From Desulfovermiculus sp041686195 (GTDB lineage: Bacteria > Desulfobacterota > Desulfovibrionia > Desulfovibrionales > Desulfothermaceae): DNA of 64,000 bases. The position numbers and the translations under genes were made by a program. Shown in pieces: positions 54,601 through 63,893 of this stretch (position 1 is its first letter; every line of letters starts with the position of its first letter). The notes beneath the pieces were generated by a model. The model had not been told where the DNA came from. It did not search any database and was given only the letters and a program-made list of their open reading frames with translations. The stretch lies in contig JAWLEI010000001.1 of NCBI GenBank assembly GCA_041686195.1, forward strand, positions 1 through 64,000, written 5' to 3'.

Positions 54601-55780
54601 GCTCTTCGAGCTTGGCATAAATAAAAGGCTTAAACAGCTCCAAGGCCATCTTCTTGGGCAATCCGCACTGATGCAGCTTGAGTTTGGGTCCGACCACAAT
54701 GACCGAGCGTCCAGAATAATCTACTCGCTTGCCGAGCAAATTCTGTCTGAATCGCCCCTGTTTGCCTTTGATCATATCGCTTAAAGACTTCAAAGGCCGG
54801 CCGTTGGTCCCGGAAATTGCCTTTCCTCTTCGGCCGTTGTCCAGCAGTGCGTCCACCGCTTCCTGCAGCATGCGCTTCTCGTTGCGGATGATGATATCCG
54901 GAGCCCCGAGCTCCAAGAGTCGTTTGAGACGGTTATTTCGGTTGATCACCCGGCGGTAGAGATCGTTTAAGTCTGAGGTGGCAAACCGGCCGCCGTCCAA
55001 GGGGACCAGCGGTCTGAGCTCCGGAGGGATAACCGGGATCACTTCCAGAATCATCCATTCCGGCCTGTTTCCAGATTCTAAAAAGGCCTCCACAATCTTG
55101 AGCCGCTTGGAGAGTTTTTTCTTCTTGGCCTGGGACCGGGTGGCCACGGATTCATCTTTGAGCTCAGTCCGCAACTGCTCCAGATTGATATCCTCCAAGA
55201 GCTCCTTGATGGCCTCGGCCCCCATGCCCACTCGAAAGGCCTGCTCTCCATAGGCCTCTACCAACTGCACATGTTGATCTTCATTGAGCAGCTGGTACCT
55301 CTTCAGAGTAGATTGCTTGGGATCCAGGACGATATAGGAATCGAAATAGAGCACCTTTTCCACGTCGGCCATGGTCATATCCAACAAGCTGGCAATCTTG
55401 GACGGCATGCTCTTTAAGAACCATATATGGGCCACCGGGGCAGCCAGCTCAATATGGGCCATTCGGTCCCGGCGCACCTTGGAGGCGATAACCTCCACCC
55501 CGCATTTTTCGCACACAATGCCCCGGTGCTTCATCCGCTTGTACTTGCCGCAGTTGCACTCATAGTCTTTGACCGGACCAAAGATCTTAGCACAAAAAAG
55601 GCCGTCCCGTTCAGGCTTAAAGGTCCGGTAGTTGATTGTTTCCGGTTTTTTGACTTCCCCATATGACCACTCCCGGATGGTTTCCGGTGAGGCCATGGAT
55701 ATCTTTATTCCTTTCAGGTTTTGACTCTTTATTTGGCTGTCCCCTGAACCGTGCATGGTGAACAGGTCGTCGAGTGTCAT
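51617..55780 (-). CDS. rpoC: RNA polymerase subunit beta-prime
   Basis: 1387 residues from ATG 55780 (MTLDDLF, as in related sulfate reducers); the frame is open to 55834. Zinc motif [20 protein letters not shown] (about 58-77), catalytic [14 protein letters not shown] with three Asp, then bridge helix and trigger loop region ([22 protein letters not shown]). Core transcription enzyme. Confidence 0.98.
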   Translation of the reverse strand: [1387 protein letters not shown]

Positions 55781-55856
55781 GTGTGCCATCACCCCTTGAC
55801 TTGCATAAAAAGATTTTGCACCGGTGCCTTGCACACCGGTGCAGGAAACAAGGCAA

Positions 55857-58800
55857 TCACTTTTTCTTCTTCTTATCTTCGCTGATCAGAGTCACATCCA
55901 GGCCCAGAGCCATAAGCTCCTTGACCAGGACGTTGAAGGACTCCGGCATGGCCGTTGTCAGGTAATTCTCTCCTTTGACGATGTTTTCATACATCTTGAC
56001 CCGGCCGTGGACATCATCGGACTTCACAGTCAAAAACTCTTGCAAAAGATAGGCCGCCCCATAGGCTTCCAAAGCCCAAACCTCCATCTCTCCCAAACGT
56101 TGTCCACCGAATTGGGCCTTGCCGCCCAAAGGCTGCTGAGTAACCAGAGAGTAGGGACCCGTGGACCGGGCATGAATCTTTTCATCCACCAGATGATGCA
56201 GCTTTAAGATATACATATAGCCTACGGTTACCGGGTTATGGAATTTTTCCCCAGTTCGCCCGTCAAAAAGGGTGGCTTTGCCGCTCACCGGCAACCCGGC
56301 CCGTTCGAGCATGGACCAGATCTCATCCTCTTGAGCCCCGTCGAACACCGGGGTCCGGGCATATATGCCTTTGCGGAGATCTTGGACTGCTTCTTTTAAC
56401 TCCTCCGCACTCATCTCCTCTACCAAGGAGGCCACTTCACTGGTCTGAAAGACTTCCTTGACCTCTTTTTTGAGATCGTCAATCGGAGTCTGAGAGGCAG
56501 CCATATCTGCCAACTGACGACCCAGCTCCTTAGCCGCCCAGCCCAGGTGGGTCTCCATGATCTGGCCAATATTCATTCGGGAGGGCACTCCCAGCGGATT
56601 GAGCACAATATCCACCGGGGTCCCGTTTTCAAAAAACGGCATGTCCTCTTCAGGCAAAATACAGGATACCACGCCTTTGTTTCCGTGCCGCCCGGCCATC
56701 TTGTCCCCGACATTGAGTTTGCGTTTGATGGCCACATAAACCTTGACCATCTTGATCACTCCCGGGGGCATATCGTCGCCCTCGGTCAGCTTTTCCCGTT
56801 TTTTCTCATAGATGTCTTTTATGAATTGAAGTTCCTGATCATAGCTCTGCAAGAGATCTTCAATCTCATCATTGGTCTCCTTGTTCACAAAGGCCTGGCG
56901 GAGCTTTTTCACTGCAAGCCGGGCAAACTGATCGTGCTGTAAAGGCCTGTTGGCTTCAGCCAGAACTTCGCCCTTTCCCTGGCCCATAATGCTTTTGGCC
57001 AGGCTTTTGCCCTCAACAATACGCCAAATCCGCTGGCGGATAGATTCTGTCAGACCGTTTACATGCATCTGCTCCTTGCGCTCCAGGGTATGCAGATCCT
57101 GGTCTTCTATGGCCTTGGTCCGATCATCTTTTTCCGCCGATCGCCGGTTGAAGACCCGGACATCCAATACCGTCCCGTCGATACCAGGCGGAACCTTTAA
57201 GGAAGTGTTTTTCACGTCCCTGGCCTTATCTCCAAATATGGCCCGTAACAGCCGCTCTTCCGGCGTGAGCTGAGTCTCGCCCTTGGGCGTTATCTTCCCC
57301 ACCAGGATATCGTCTTGTTTGATCTTGGCCCCAATGCGCACAATGCCGCTATCGTCCAGATTGCGCAGCATATCTTCGCTTACATTGGGAATGTCCCGGG
57401 TAATCTCCTCCGGTCCGAGCTTAGTATCTCGGGCCAGAACTTCAAACTCCTCAATATGGACCGAGGTGAAGACGTCTTCCTTCACGCATCGTTCGGAAAT
57501 AAGGATAGCGTCCTCAAAGTTATAGCCGCACCAGGGCATGAAGGCTACAATGAGGTTCTTGCCCAAAGCCAGTTCCCCGTCCTTGGTACATGGCCCATCG
57601 GCCAGAATATCTCCGCTTTGGACGTGCTGATCTGTACTCACCCTCGGTATCTGCCCAAAACAGCTGTTTTGGTTTGACTTATGATATTTTTGCAGATCAT
57701 AGACGATCACATTGCCCGATTTCGGGGCCACCTGGTCTTGATAGGCGACCACGATCTGGGTTGCATCCACATAATGAACTCTCCCTTCTCCTTCAGCCAG
57801 GATGCAGTTGCCAGAGTCCCGGGCCACCTTCGCTTCCATTCCGGTGCCTACTAAAGGGGGCTCACTCTGAAGCAAAGGAACGGCCTGACGCTGCATATTT
57901 GAGCCCATCAATGCCCGGTTGGCGTCGTCGTGCTCTAAAAAGGGGATCAAGGCTGCTGAGACAGAGACAATCTGGCTGGGGGCAATGTCCATGAGGCTTA
58001 TCCGCTCCTTGGGGACCAAGGCAAACTCGCCGCCTTCACGGGCCGCCACCTGATCTTTGACGAATTCTTTCTCGTCATCAAGTTGCGCATTGGCTTGGGC
58101 AATGATTTCCGGAGCCTCCCCAGAAGCATCTTTATACACGATTTCATCCACCACCCGGCCATCGCGGGCGACACGGTACGGAGTTTCGATAAATCCGAAC
58201 CGGTTGACCTGGGCATAGGTGGTCAAGGAAACGATCAATCCAATGTTTGGACCTTCAGGAGTTTCAATGGGGCAAATACGCCCGTAATGACTGGGGTGCA
58301 CATCCCGGACCTCAAACCCGGCCCGTTCCCTGGTCAGCCCTCCCGGTCCCAGGGCTGACAGCCGCCGTTTATGGGTTACTTCCGATAATGGATTGGTCTG
58401 ATCCATAAACTGGGACAACTGCGAGGTGCCGAAAAATTCTTTGACCACTGCAGTGACTGGTTTGGGATTTATAAGATCGTGAGGCATAAGCGTGGCCACT
58501 TCCTGCTGGGTCATGCGCTCCTTGATGGCTCTCTCCATACGGACCAGTCCGATACGGTATTGATTTTCGACCAGTTCTCCCACCGGGCGAACCCGCCGGT
58601 TGCCTAAATGGTCAATATCATCCGCCGGGCCATGGGACTCCTTAAGGAAAACCAGGTGTTTAATGGCCAAGAGAATATCTTCATTGGTCAAAACCCGCTG
58701 ATCCAACGGCTGTTCCAGTCCCAATCTGTAATTGAGTTTGTACCTGCCCACCGGGGACAGGTCGTAATAGTCCGGGTTGCGAAAGATATTTTCAAAAAAT

Positions 58801-59948
58801 GTCTGGGCCACTTCAGGAGTTGGTGGAGAGCTGGGCCGCAGGCGGCGATATATTTCAATTTGCGCTGTTTGCGTATCTGTGGTTTTATCCAGCTCCAAGG
58901 TATCTCGAATACAGGTCGAAACCTCAACGCCCTGGGTGTGCAACACATCAATCTGGTGCTGCTCATATTTGGCCATAAGGTCTACGAGTTCAGGGGTTAT
59001 GGGATCCCCGGTTTCAGCCAGCAATTCACCAGTATCCGGATCGACGATGTCCTGGGCCAGGTACTCGGACAACAGGGAGTGTGGATCTACCTCTAACCGA
59101 TTGATCCCGCTTTTGAGAATTCGCTTCCACGCGCCGCGGGTGATTTCCTTGCCCGCCGAGACCAAGAGCTTTCCCTCCGGGGAATAGATGTCTTCATAGG
59201 CGCTTTCCCGGCGCAAGAGTTCTGGATCCAGGAGTCGAAAAACCCGTTCACCCTCCAGCACATAGGACTCTGTATTATAAAAATAATGCAATATCTCTTC
59301 TTTGGTCAGTCCCATTGCCTTGAGCAGTATGGTCACCGGCATTTTCCGGCGCCTGTCTATGCGCACATAGAGGATATCCTTATGATCAAAATCAAAATCC
59401 AGCCACGACCCTCGCATAGGGATAATGCGACAGCTGTAGAGCACCTTGCGGCTGACATGTGTCTTCCCTGAGTCATGATCAAAAAGAATCCCCGGAGATC
59501 TCTGCAATTGATTGACAATTACCCGCTCAGTGCCATTAATGATGAAGGTTGCTTTTTCTGTCATCAACGGGATATTGCCGAAGTATATGTCCTGTTCCTT
59601 AATATCCCGGATACTGCGGTTTTCGGATTCTTCATCCACATCGTAGACAATGAGCCGGACCTTGAGCCGGATAGGAACTTCATAGCTCAATCCCTTGGCC
59701 AAGCACTCATCTTTGTCATACTTGGGGTCGCCCACCTCGTAACTTACGTACTCCAGAGTTGCAGTTTGATAAAAATCCTCAATAGGAAATACAGATCGGA
59801 AGGCCCCTTCCAATCCGGCATCTTCCCGGCTCGCCGGTGGTACATCTCTTTGCAGAAAGGAATCAAAGGATTCCAGCTGCAGACGAAGAAGATGAGGGAT
59901 ATCCAGGACCCGCCCTATTCGACCAAATCTCTTAACCAATTGAGTCAT
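55857..59948 (-). CDS. rpoB: RNA polymerase subunit beta
   Basis: 1363 residues from ATG 59948 (MTQLVKRFGRIGRVLDI), with AAGGGG 5 nt upstream; ATG 59969 or 60059 give longer, less likely starts. Rif-region motifs FFGTSQLSQFMDQTNPLSEVTHKRRLSALGPGGLTRERAG are wild-type in appearance. C-terminal GGKAQFGGQRLGEMEVWALEAYGAAYLLQEFLTVKSDD. The 5' region before it (59949-60403) is a 455-bp gap. Confidence 0.98.
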   Translation of the reverse strand: MTQLVKRFGRIGRVLDIPHLLRLQLESFDSFLQRDVPPASREDAGLEGAFRSVFPIEDFYQTATLEYVSYEVGDPKYDKDECLAKGLSYEVPIRLKVRLIVYDVDEESENRSIRDIKEQDIYFGNIPLMTEKATFIINGTERVIVNQLQRSPGILFDHDSGKTHVSRKVLYSCRIIPMRGSWLDFDFDHKDILYVRIDRRRKMPVTILLKAMGLTKEEILHYFYNTESYVLEGERVFRLLDPELLRRESAYEDIYSPEGKLLVSAGKEITRGAWKRILKSGINRLEVDPHSLLSEYLAQDIVDPDTGELLAETGDPITPELVDLMAKYEQHQIDVLHTQGVEVSTCIRDTLELDKTTDTQTAQIEIYRRLRPSSPPTPEVAQTFFENIFRNPDYYDLSPVGRYKLNYRLGLEQPLDQRVLTNEDILLAIKHLVFLKESHGPADDIDHLGNRRVRPVGELVENQYRIGLVRMERAIKERMTQQEVATLMPHDLINPKPVTAVVKEFFGTSQLSQFMDQTNPLSEVTHKRRLSALGPGGLTRERAGFEVRDVHPSHYGRICPIETPEGPNIGLIVSLTTYAQVNRFGFIETPYRVARDGRVVDEIVYKDASGEAPEIIAQANAQLDDEKEFVKDQVAAREGGEFALVPKERISLMDIAPSQIVSVSAALIPFLEHDDANRALMGSNMQRQAVPLLQSEPPLVGTGMEAKVARDSGNCILAEGEGRVHYVDATQIVVAYQDQVAPKSGNVIVYDLQKYHKSNQNSCFGQIPRVSTDQHVQSGDILADGPCTKDGELALGKNLIVAFMPWCGYNFEDAILISERCVKEDVFTSVHIEEFEVLARDTKLGPEEITRDIPNVSEDMLRNLDDSGIVRIGAKIKQDDILVGKITPKGETQLTPEERLLRAIFGDKARDVKNTSLKVPPGIDGTVLDVRVFNRRSAEKDDRTKAIEDQDLHTLERKEQMHVNGLTESIRQRIWRIVEGKSLAKSIMGQGKGEVLAEANRPLQHDQFARLAVKKLRQAFVNKETNDEIEDLLQSYDQELQFIKDIYEKKREKLTEGDDMPPGVIKMVKVYVAIKRKLNVGDKMAGRHGNKGVVSCILPEEDMPFFENGTPVDIVLNPLGVPSRMNIGQIMETHLGWAAKELGRQLADMAASQTPIDDLKKEVKEVFQTSEVASLVEEMSAEELKEAVQDLRKGIYARTPVFDGAQEDEIWSMLERAGLPVSGKATLFDGRTGEKFHNPVTVGYMYILKLHHLVDEKIHARSTGPYSLVTQQPLGGKAQFGGQRLGEMEVWALEAYGAAYLLQEFLTVKSDDVHGRVKMYENIVKGENYLTTAMPESFNVLVKELMALGLDVTLISEDKKKKK

Positions 59949-60335
59949 TTCGTCCCCTTCTTGGCTCATTTTTACTGTTGACGAAGACTGTTTTTTTTTG
60001 TAAGAAAGAAAAAAATTAAAAGTGATTAAATCTGACAAAACAACAGCAATACTGTACAACTTGTGCCATCAACTTTTTTATTTTTCAGTTAATGACCCTG
60101 TGTCGGAAAATGATCTCTCTCAAGAGAATGCATTGCTTAAGCAATGAGCAATTTTTCAGTTTTGCTTCAGGTGGAGGTATAATCAGCGCATACGGCAAAT
60201 ACGATCTGTCATGCGTACCGCACATTTCATTTGAGGCTTGCTTTCACATTGGGAAGGATTTGCAAAATATATGACAGGGATACTTCAGCACACTCAAGAA
60301 TTCAATACGTCGCAAGAGCAAACAATTTCAGATGA

Positions 60336-60369
60336 AAGAACACGCCTTTATGAATAAAGGCGTGTTCTT
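60336..60369 (-). terminator. 15-bp hairpin between rplL and rpoB
   Basis: AAGAACACGCCTTTA (60336-60350), loop TGAA, TAAAGGCGTGTTCTT (60355-60369), 35 bp beyond rplL. Comparable in place to the attenuator/processing site of other bacteria. In the 455-bp gap there is also a perfect CATTGCTTAAGCAATG palindrome (60131-60146) but no convincing rpoB promoter. Confidence 0.65.
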
Positions 60370-60403
60370 GTGCAAAAAGACATGATGTGTCTCAGGTTGA
60401 CAT

Positions 60404-60796
60404 CTATTTAAGTTCTACCTTTGCCCCAGATTCTTCGAGTTGCTTTTTGATATCTTCAGCGTCGTCTTTTGCAGCAGCTTCCTTAATCGTTGAAGGCAGT
60501 TCATCAACCTTGGCCTTGGCTTCCTTCAGACCAAGTCCGGTAATAGCCCGGATGGTTTTAATAACTGCGATCTTGTTCCCTCCCACCTCAGTGAGGACGA
60601 CTTCAAACTCGGTCTTTTCTTCCTCTTCTTCTGCTGCTCCACCTTCAGCAGGTCCGGCCATGCCGGCCATCGGGGCCACCGGAGCTGCCGCAGATACTCC
60701 AAACTTCTCTTCCAATTCCTTTATGAACTCTGAGAGTTCGAGTACACTCATGTTGGCAATGAAATCTACAACTTGTTCTTTAGTTACCTCAGACAT
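60404..60796 (-). CDS. rplL: 50S ribosomal protein L7/L12
   Basis: 130 residues. N-terminal dimerisation helix (EVTKEQVVDFIANMSVLELSEFIKELEEKFGV), Ala/Gly-rich hinge, and C-terminal factor-binding domain (KIAVIKTIRAITGLGLKEAKAKVDELP). Stalk of the large subunit. 32 bp after rplJ. Confidence 0.98.
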   Translation of the reverse strand: MSEVTKEQVVDFIANMSVLELSEFIKELEEKFGVSAAAPVAPMAGMAGPAEGGAAEEEEEKTEFEVVLTEVGGNKIAVIKTIRAITGLGLKEAKAKVDELPSTIKEAAAKDDAEDIKKQLEESGAKVELK

Positions 60797-60828
60797 TGAA
60801 TCCTCCTTGTTCCATGGCTTTGGCTGCT

Positions 60829-61368
60829 TTAGGCCTGGTGTTGTTCTTTTTGTTCTTTAATACCGTTTAAGGCATAGAGCATATTGCGCAGTAAGTTAGC
60901 AAACAAACCCACAAAATTTCCGGGGACGGCATTCATCGTTCCCAACAGCATAGACAGCAGCTGCTCTCTGCCTGGAAGCTTGGACAGCGCTTCAATGTCT
61001 TCAGCTGTGAGAGGCTTTCCTTCATAACTGCCAAATCGCAGGGAAAACTTCTTGTTCTCCTTGGCAAACTTTGAAAGTACCTTCGCTGCAACAACAGGGT
61101 CATCATAACCAAGTGCCAAAGCACAACAATCTTTGAACTCATCATTTATGACCTCATGCGCAGTACTTTGCAATGCGAGTCTGGCCAATGTATTCTTGAC
61201 CACCTGATAGTGAATGCCTTCTTCACGGAGCCTTGCTCGCAATGTCTCCATTTCTTCGACTTTCAGGCCCCGAAAGTCTGTCACCAAGGCTATGCTGGCA
61301 TCATTAGCCCGGTTATGCAACTGCTCTATAACCTGTTTCTTTTCTGCCCTGTTCACACTGACCTCCAC
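60829..61368 (-). CDS. rplJ: 50S ribosomal protein L10
   Basis: 179 residues. NRAEKKQVIEQL start, VTDFRGLKVEEMETLRARLR and the ARLALQSTAHEVINDEFKDCC block; C-terminal helix binds L7/L12. The 95-bp upstream gap may hold the L10 leader. Confidence 0.97.
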   Translation of the reverse strand: MEVSVNRAEKKQVIEQLHNRANDASIALVTDFRGLKVEEMETLRARLREEGIHYQVVKNTLARLALQSTAHEVINDEFKDCCALALGYDDPVVAAKVLSKFAKENKKFSLRFGSYEGKPLTAEDIEALSKLPGREQLLSMLLGTMNAVPGNFVGLFANLLRNMLYALNGIKEQKEQHQA

Positions 61369-61463
61369 TTTGAAAGAAACAGAGCCAAAGCCTGTCTCGG
61401 CAGGAAATTAAGGCTCACGCCACCTGCTGTCTTTGACCCCTCTCCTGGTTGCGGATTCATATC

Positions 61464-62168
61464 TTATTCTAGAAGTTGTCGAATAGAGCCGGTGTCGATT
61501 TTTACCCCTGGGCCCATGGTCGTCGAAAGAGCGACCGCACGGAAATATGTCCCTTTAGCTGAACTGGGCTTGGCTTTATGCAAGGAATCTAAAAGCATTC
61601 GCAGGTTATCTTTGATTTTCTCCGGTCCAAAGGACACCTTGCCCAGAGGGGCGTGCACAACCCCGGCCTTGTCTACCTTAAATTCCACTTTCCCGGCCTT
61701 GATCTCCTGAATCGCCTGACCGATATCAAAGGTAACCGTTCCGGTCTTGGCATTGGGCATCATTCCTCTGGGTCCGAGGATCCGGCCTATCTTACCAACC
61801 ACAGACATCATATCTGGAGTGGCAACAGCCTTGTCAAACTCAAGCCATCCCTGCTGGATCTGCTGGACGAGTTCTTCACTCCCAACCACATCGGCGCCTG
61901 CGCTTCTGGCCTCTTCTTCCTTTTCACCCTTGCAGAACGCAACAACCCTGACCTGTTTCCCCAATCCATGCGGGAGACTTACTCCACCGCGGACCATTTG
62001 GTCCGAGTGCTTGGGGTTTACTCCTAAGCATACGGCCACATCGACACTTTCATCAAAATTTGCATACGATGATTTAATTGCCAGGCTTATCCCTTCATCC
62101 ATGGGATAGCGGCTTTGTCTGTTTATGAGACTCTGGGACTGCTGATATTTCTTCCCATGTTTTGGCAT
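61464..62168 (-). CDS. rplA: 50S ribosomal protein L1
   Basis: 234 residues from ATG 62168 (GGAG 7 nt upstream). MPKHGKKYQQSQSLI start, KSSYANFDESVDVAVCLGVNPKHSDQMVRG and VDKAGVVHAPLGKVSF blocks. Moves the E-site tRNA stalk; in other bacteria represses its own operon. Confidence 0.97.
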   Translation of the reverse strand: MPKHGKKYQQSQSLINRQSRYPMDEGISLAIKSSYANFDESVDVAVCLGVNPKHSDQMVRGGVSLPHGLGKQVRVVAFCKGEKEEEARSAGADVVGSEELVQQIQQGWLEFDKAVATPDMMSVVGKIGRILGPRGMMPNAKTGTVTFDIGQAIQEIKAGKVEFKVDKAGVVHAPLGKVSFGPEKIKDNLRMLLDSLHKAKPSSAKGTYFRAVALSTTMGPGVKIDTGSIRQLLE

Positions 62169-62181
62169 GTCTTTACTCCAG

Positions 62182-62607
62182 CTATTTTGCAACATCTATT
62201 CCCATACTGCGGGCGGTCCCCAGAATAGTTTGTACAGCTGATTCCAAATCAGTGGCATTTAAGTCAGGCATCTTCACTTGAGCGATTTCCTGCACGCTCT
62301 CCATGCTCACAGTGCCAACTTTGTCCTTGTGCGGTTCACTGGACCCTTTATCAACCTTCGCCGCTTTTTTGAGCAAGACTGCTGCCGGAGGCGTCTTGGT
62401 AATAAAAGAAAATGATCGATCACCAAAAACTGTAATGACCACCGGAATTATCATTCCTTTCTGGTCTTGAGTCTTGGCATTAAAGGCTTTGCAAAATTCC
62501 ATTATGTTCACCCCATGCTGACCCAAAGCCGGGCCCACAGGCGGCGATGGATTTGCTGATCCAGCCGGGATCTGGAGCTTTATTTTCGCCAGAATCTTTT
62601 TAGCCAT
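62182..62607 (-). CDS. rplK: 50S ribosomal protein L11
   Basis: 141 residues. IKLQIPAGSANPSPPVGPALGQHGVNIMEFCKAFN start and VSMESVQEIAQVKMPDLNATDLESAVQTILGTARSMGI end. GTPase centre protein. ATG 62607 follows GAGAGGTG. 13 bp before rplA. Confidence 0.98.
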   Translation of the reverse strand: MAKKILAKIKLQIPAGSANPSPPVGPALGQHGVNIMEFCKAFNAKTQDQKGMIIPVVITVFGDRSFSFITKTPPAAVLLKKAAKVDKGSSEPHKDKVGTVSMESVQEIAQVKMPDLNATDLESAVQTILGTARSMGIDVAK

Positions 62608-62735
62608 TGGCTTTTCACCTCTCCCCTTACTGTGCCATCTATTAAATCCTGCCCACTGCGTCCGCTTATCTCTTATCTTGAGAAATCACTATGTTGTGCA
62701 ATGGCGTTCTTCATGTTCCTTACTGCGCAAAAACG

Positions 62736-62784
62736 ATACAAGCCAAAAGCAGTGGCCAGGAGACCATCAGCCCTTGGCTCGTAT
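62736..62784 (-). promoter_or_regulatory. Hairpin in the nusG-rplK gap
   Basis: ATACAAGCCAA (62736-62746) and TTGGCTCGTAT (62774-62784) pair over 11 positions with one G-U. On the minus strand CGTTTTTGCG follows, so it may be a leaky terminator or part of the L11 leader. The 187-bp gap shows no reading frame. Confidence 0.4.
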
Positions 62785-62794
62785 TTCTGATCAA

Positions 62795-63343
62795 TTATTG
62801 ACTCTTGGTTACCTGCACAAAATCAAGTTCCACCGGTGTATTTCGACCGAATATGGATACGGAGACCCTGATCTTTCCTTTTTCGTAGTTGACCTCTTCT
62901 ACATAGGCGTCAAAGTTGGCAAATGGCCCGTCAATAACTTGCACTTTGTCCCCGGCTTGAAAACTGAATTTCGGACGAGCCTGATCTTTACGCGATTCAA
63001 TGGTCTCCAATAATCTCCTCGCTTCAGCATCGCTTAAGGGGATTGGCTTATCCTTATCCCCGATAAAGCCTGATACCCGGGGAATACTTTGAATGAGATG
63101 CCATGTTTCATCGGTCAAATGCATTTTTACCAGGACATACCCAGGATAAAACTTCCGAGTTGTGGTCTTTTTTTGCCCCTTGACCATCTCCACAACTTTT
63201 TCAGTAGGGACTATGGCCTCTTCTATGAGCCCGTACACTTTATTTTTCCGAATAAGCTCTTGTAAGGTCTTTTCCACCCGCTGTTCATACCCTGACAAGG
63301 TTTGCACTATATACCAGCGGGATCTTGGTCCATTGTCATTCAT
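62795..63343 (-). CDS. nusG: Transcription termination/antitermination protein NusG
   Basis: 182 residues from ATG 63343; GTG 63349 is an alternative. NGN domain about 8-120 (RWYIVQTLSGYEQRVEKTLQE, FYPGYVLVKM), then KOW domain GDKVQVIDGPFANFDAYVEEV. Couples transcription with translation through S10. The start lies 9 bp after the secE stop. Confidence 0.97.
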   Translation of the reverse strand: MNDNGPRSRWYIVQTLSGYEQRVEKTLQELIRKNKVYGLIEEAIVPTEKVVEMVKGQKKTTTRKFYPGYVLVKMHLTDETWHLIQSIPRVSGFIGDKDKPIPLSDAEARRLLETIESRKDQARPKFSFQAGDKVQVIDGPFANFDAYVEEVNYEKGKIRVSVSIFGRNTPVELDFVQVTKSQ

Positions 63344-63351
63344 GAGCACGC

Positions 63352-63600
63352 CTAAGGCAGTATGACTTCCAGTATTTTAGATAGGGCAATATCAACAACC
63401 CCTAAAAAAACTGCAATGAGAGTAACCAGAAACAAGACCGATCCACATGTGGCCAAGGTCTGCTTCTGACTTGGATAGGTCACCTTTTTCATTTCAATCT
63501 TCGATTGCTCGAAGAACTCCTTGAAACGGGATACTTTTTCCCGCAAGCCAGCTGGCTTTTTGGTCTCGACCTGGTTCTTTTTGCCTTTCTTTTTGGCCAT
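63352..63600 (-). CDS. secE: Protein translocase subunit SecE
   Basis: 82 residues. Lysine-rich N-terminus, VSRFKEFFEQSKIEMKKVTYPSQKQTLATC amphipathic helix, and one C-terminal transmembrane helix (VLFLVTLIAVFLGVVDIAL). Clamp of SecY. Located between the tRNA-Trp gene and nusG, as usual. Confidence 0.95.
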   Translation of the reverse strand: MAKKKGKKNQVETKKPAGLREKVSRFKEFFEQSKIEMKKVTYPSQKQTLATCGSVLFLVTLIAVFLGVVDIALSKILEVILP

Positions 63601-63610
63601 AATTTTATGT

Positions 63611-63687
63611 TGGCAGGCCAGGAGGGATTCGAACCCCCAGCCTCCGGATTTGGAGTCCGATGCTCTACCAATTCGAGCTACTGGCCT
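63611..63687 (-). tRNA. tRNA-Trp (anticodon CCA)
   Basis: On the minus strand AGGCCAG pairs with CTGGCCT (acceptor), D-arm GCTC/GAGC, anticodon arm TCGGA-CTCCAAA-TCCGG with CCA, T-arm GGGGG-TTCGAAT-CCCTC, discriminator G and an encoded CCA end (63613-63611). It lies between rpmG and secE in the translation-factor cluster, which is a known position. Confidence 0.95.
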
Positions 63688-63740
63688 GCACTATGCTAAG
63701 ATTTTGCAAATCATCCAAGACATGAAGCCGAAAATCTTTT

Positions 63741-63890
63741 TTACTTTCCTTCCTTGTGCGGCAGATGTCGTCCGCAAAAAGGACAGTATTTTTTGAGCTC
63801 CAGCTTAGAGGTTGTGTTCTTTTTGTTTTTCATCGTTGAATAGTTCCGTCGCTTACACTCTGAACAGCGAAGCTGTACCTTTACTCGCAT
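63741..63890 (-). CDS. rpmG: 50S ribosomal protein L33, zinc-binding
   Basis: 49 residues. MRVKVQLRCSECKRRNYSTMKNK with CSEC and CPFC zinc pairs; KYCPFCGRHLPHKE end. Missed by length cut-offs. Its ATG is 3 bp after the tuf(2) stop. Confidence 0.96.
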   Translation of the reverse strand: MRVKVQLRCSECKRRNYSTMKNKKNTTSKLELKKYCPFCGRHLPHKEGK

Positions 63891-63893
63891 AAT

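Noticed and set aside
60178..60183. TATAAT on the plus strand before rpoB
   Set aside because: No plus-strand gene follows and no -35 box at proper distance.
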